A stretch of DNA of 64,000 bases from Pseudanabaena sp. ABRG5-3 (GTDB taxonomy: Bacteria; Cyanobacteriota; Cyanobacteriia; Pseudanabaenales; Pseudanabaenaceae), in assembly GCF_003967015.1 (NCBI RefSeq), contig NZ_AP017560.1, forward strand, positions 2,232,001 through 2,296,000, in the 5' to 3' direction. How positions within the stretch are numbered: the first letter of the stretch is position 1; every line of letters starts with the position of its first letter. Below the pieces are notes generated by a model, which saw only the letters and a list, made by a program, of their open reading frames with translations, was not told the DNA's origin and searched no databases. Positions 63,917 through 64,000 of this stretch are shown here, piece after piece. A program made the translations under genes and the position numbers.

Positions 63917-64000
63917 ATGGTTTTTTGATCGGTTGTCCTACAGCCGTTCTGAGGAATTTGTTTTGATTAGTTTTAGGACTGAGGTTCTGAGATTGTGGAT

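Overview
The window comes from a cyanobacterium. The octamer GCGATCGC (HIP1) recurs through most of it. A gene for the photosystem II assembly factor Psb28 is present, and a groES-groEL operon carries both a CIRCE operator and a cyanobacterial K-box. The AT-rich composition and the dense set of perfect intergenic palindromes would fit a Pseudanabaena-like lineage, but that placement is an inference.

Layout. 1-5.6 kb (minus strand): the 3' part of a folate/biopterin-type MFS transporter, a YdcF-like membrane protein, a Wzc-type polysaccharide co-polymerase/tyrosine kinase and a WecG/TagA-type glycosyltransferase. A 670-bp AT-rich intergenic region follows, with iterated ATAACTTT motifs. From it, almost everything to 51.9 kb is read on the plus strand as one very large surface-polysaccharide locus. 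6.3-16.2 kb: a zinc-ribbon-like hypothetical; a CDP-deoxysugar module (CDP-glucose 4,6-dehydratase, C-methyltransferase, 3,5-epimerase-like cupin, DUF4910 protein, glucose-1-phosphate cytidylyltransferase); three glycosyltransferases, two of them tandem duplicates; a PIG-L deacetylase. 16.6-27.1 kb: an ABC exporter/flippase, GMC oxidoreductase, two SDR enzymes, a Gfo/Idh oxidoreductase, two glycosyltransferases and a UbiA-type prenyl-phosphate transferase. 27.2-33.2 kb: a HAD phosphatase, an SMR-like four-helix transporter, two acyltransferases and a 1108-residue membrane protein that appears to join a GT-C-like part to an alpha/alpha-toroid domain. 33.3-47.2 kb: five GT4 glycosyltransferases, two PhyH-type dioxygenases, an adenylation-carrier-membrane fusion, a truncated gene remnant and a Wzy-like polymerase. 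47.2-51.9 kb: a tiny secreted peptide, an SGNH hydrolase and the complete dTDP-L-rhamnose set rfbC-rfbB-rfbD-rfbA.

51.9-64 kb is ordinary chromosomal backbone: a methyltransferase-like protein, tRNA-Leu(CAG), 1-Cys peroxiredoxin, a NIL-domain protein, an alkyltransferase-like protein, purU, psb28, mutS, a degenerate EAL protein, an O-antigen-ligase-like protein and groEL/groES.

How the genes work together. Two nucleotide-sugar pathways (dTDP-rhamnose and a CDP-linked, probably C-methylated 6-deoxyhexose) would feed about a dozen glycosyltransferases. Acyltransferases, a deacetylase, dioxygenases and an acyl/aminoacyl-activating fusion could decorate the repeat unit. The ABC exporter would flip it, Wzy would polymerise it, and Wzc would control chain length and export. 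No initiating phosphoglycosyl transferase (WbaP/WecA type) and no Wzx flippase were recognised, so initiation probably depends on a gene elsewhere. The most distinctive non-coding feature is a dispersed family of long, nearly perfect hairpins whose arm sequences differ while pairing is kept.
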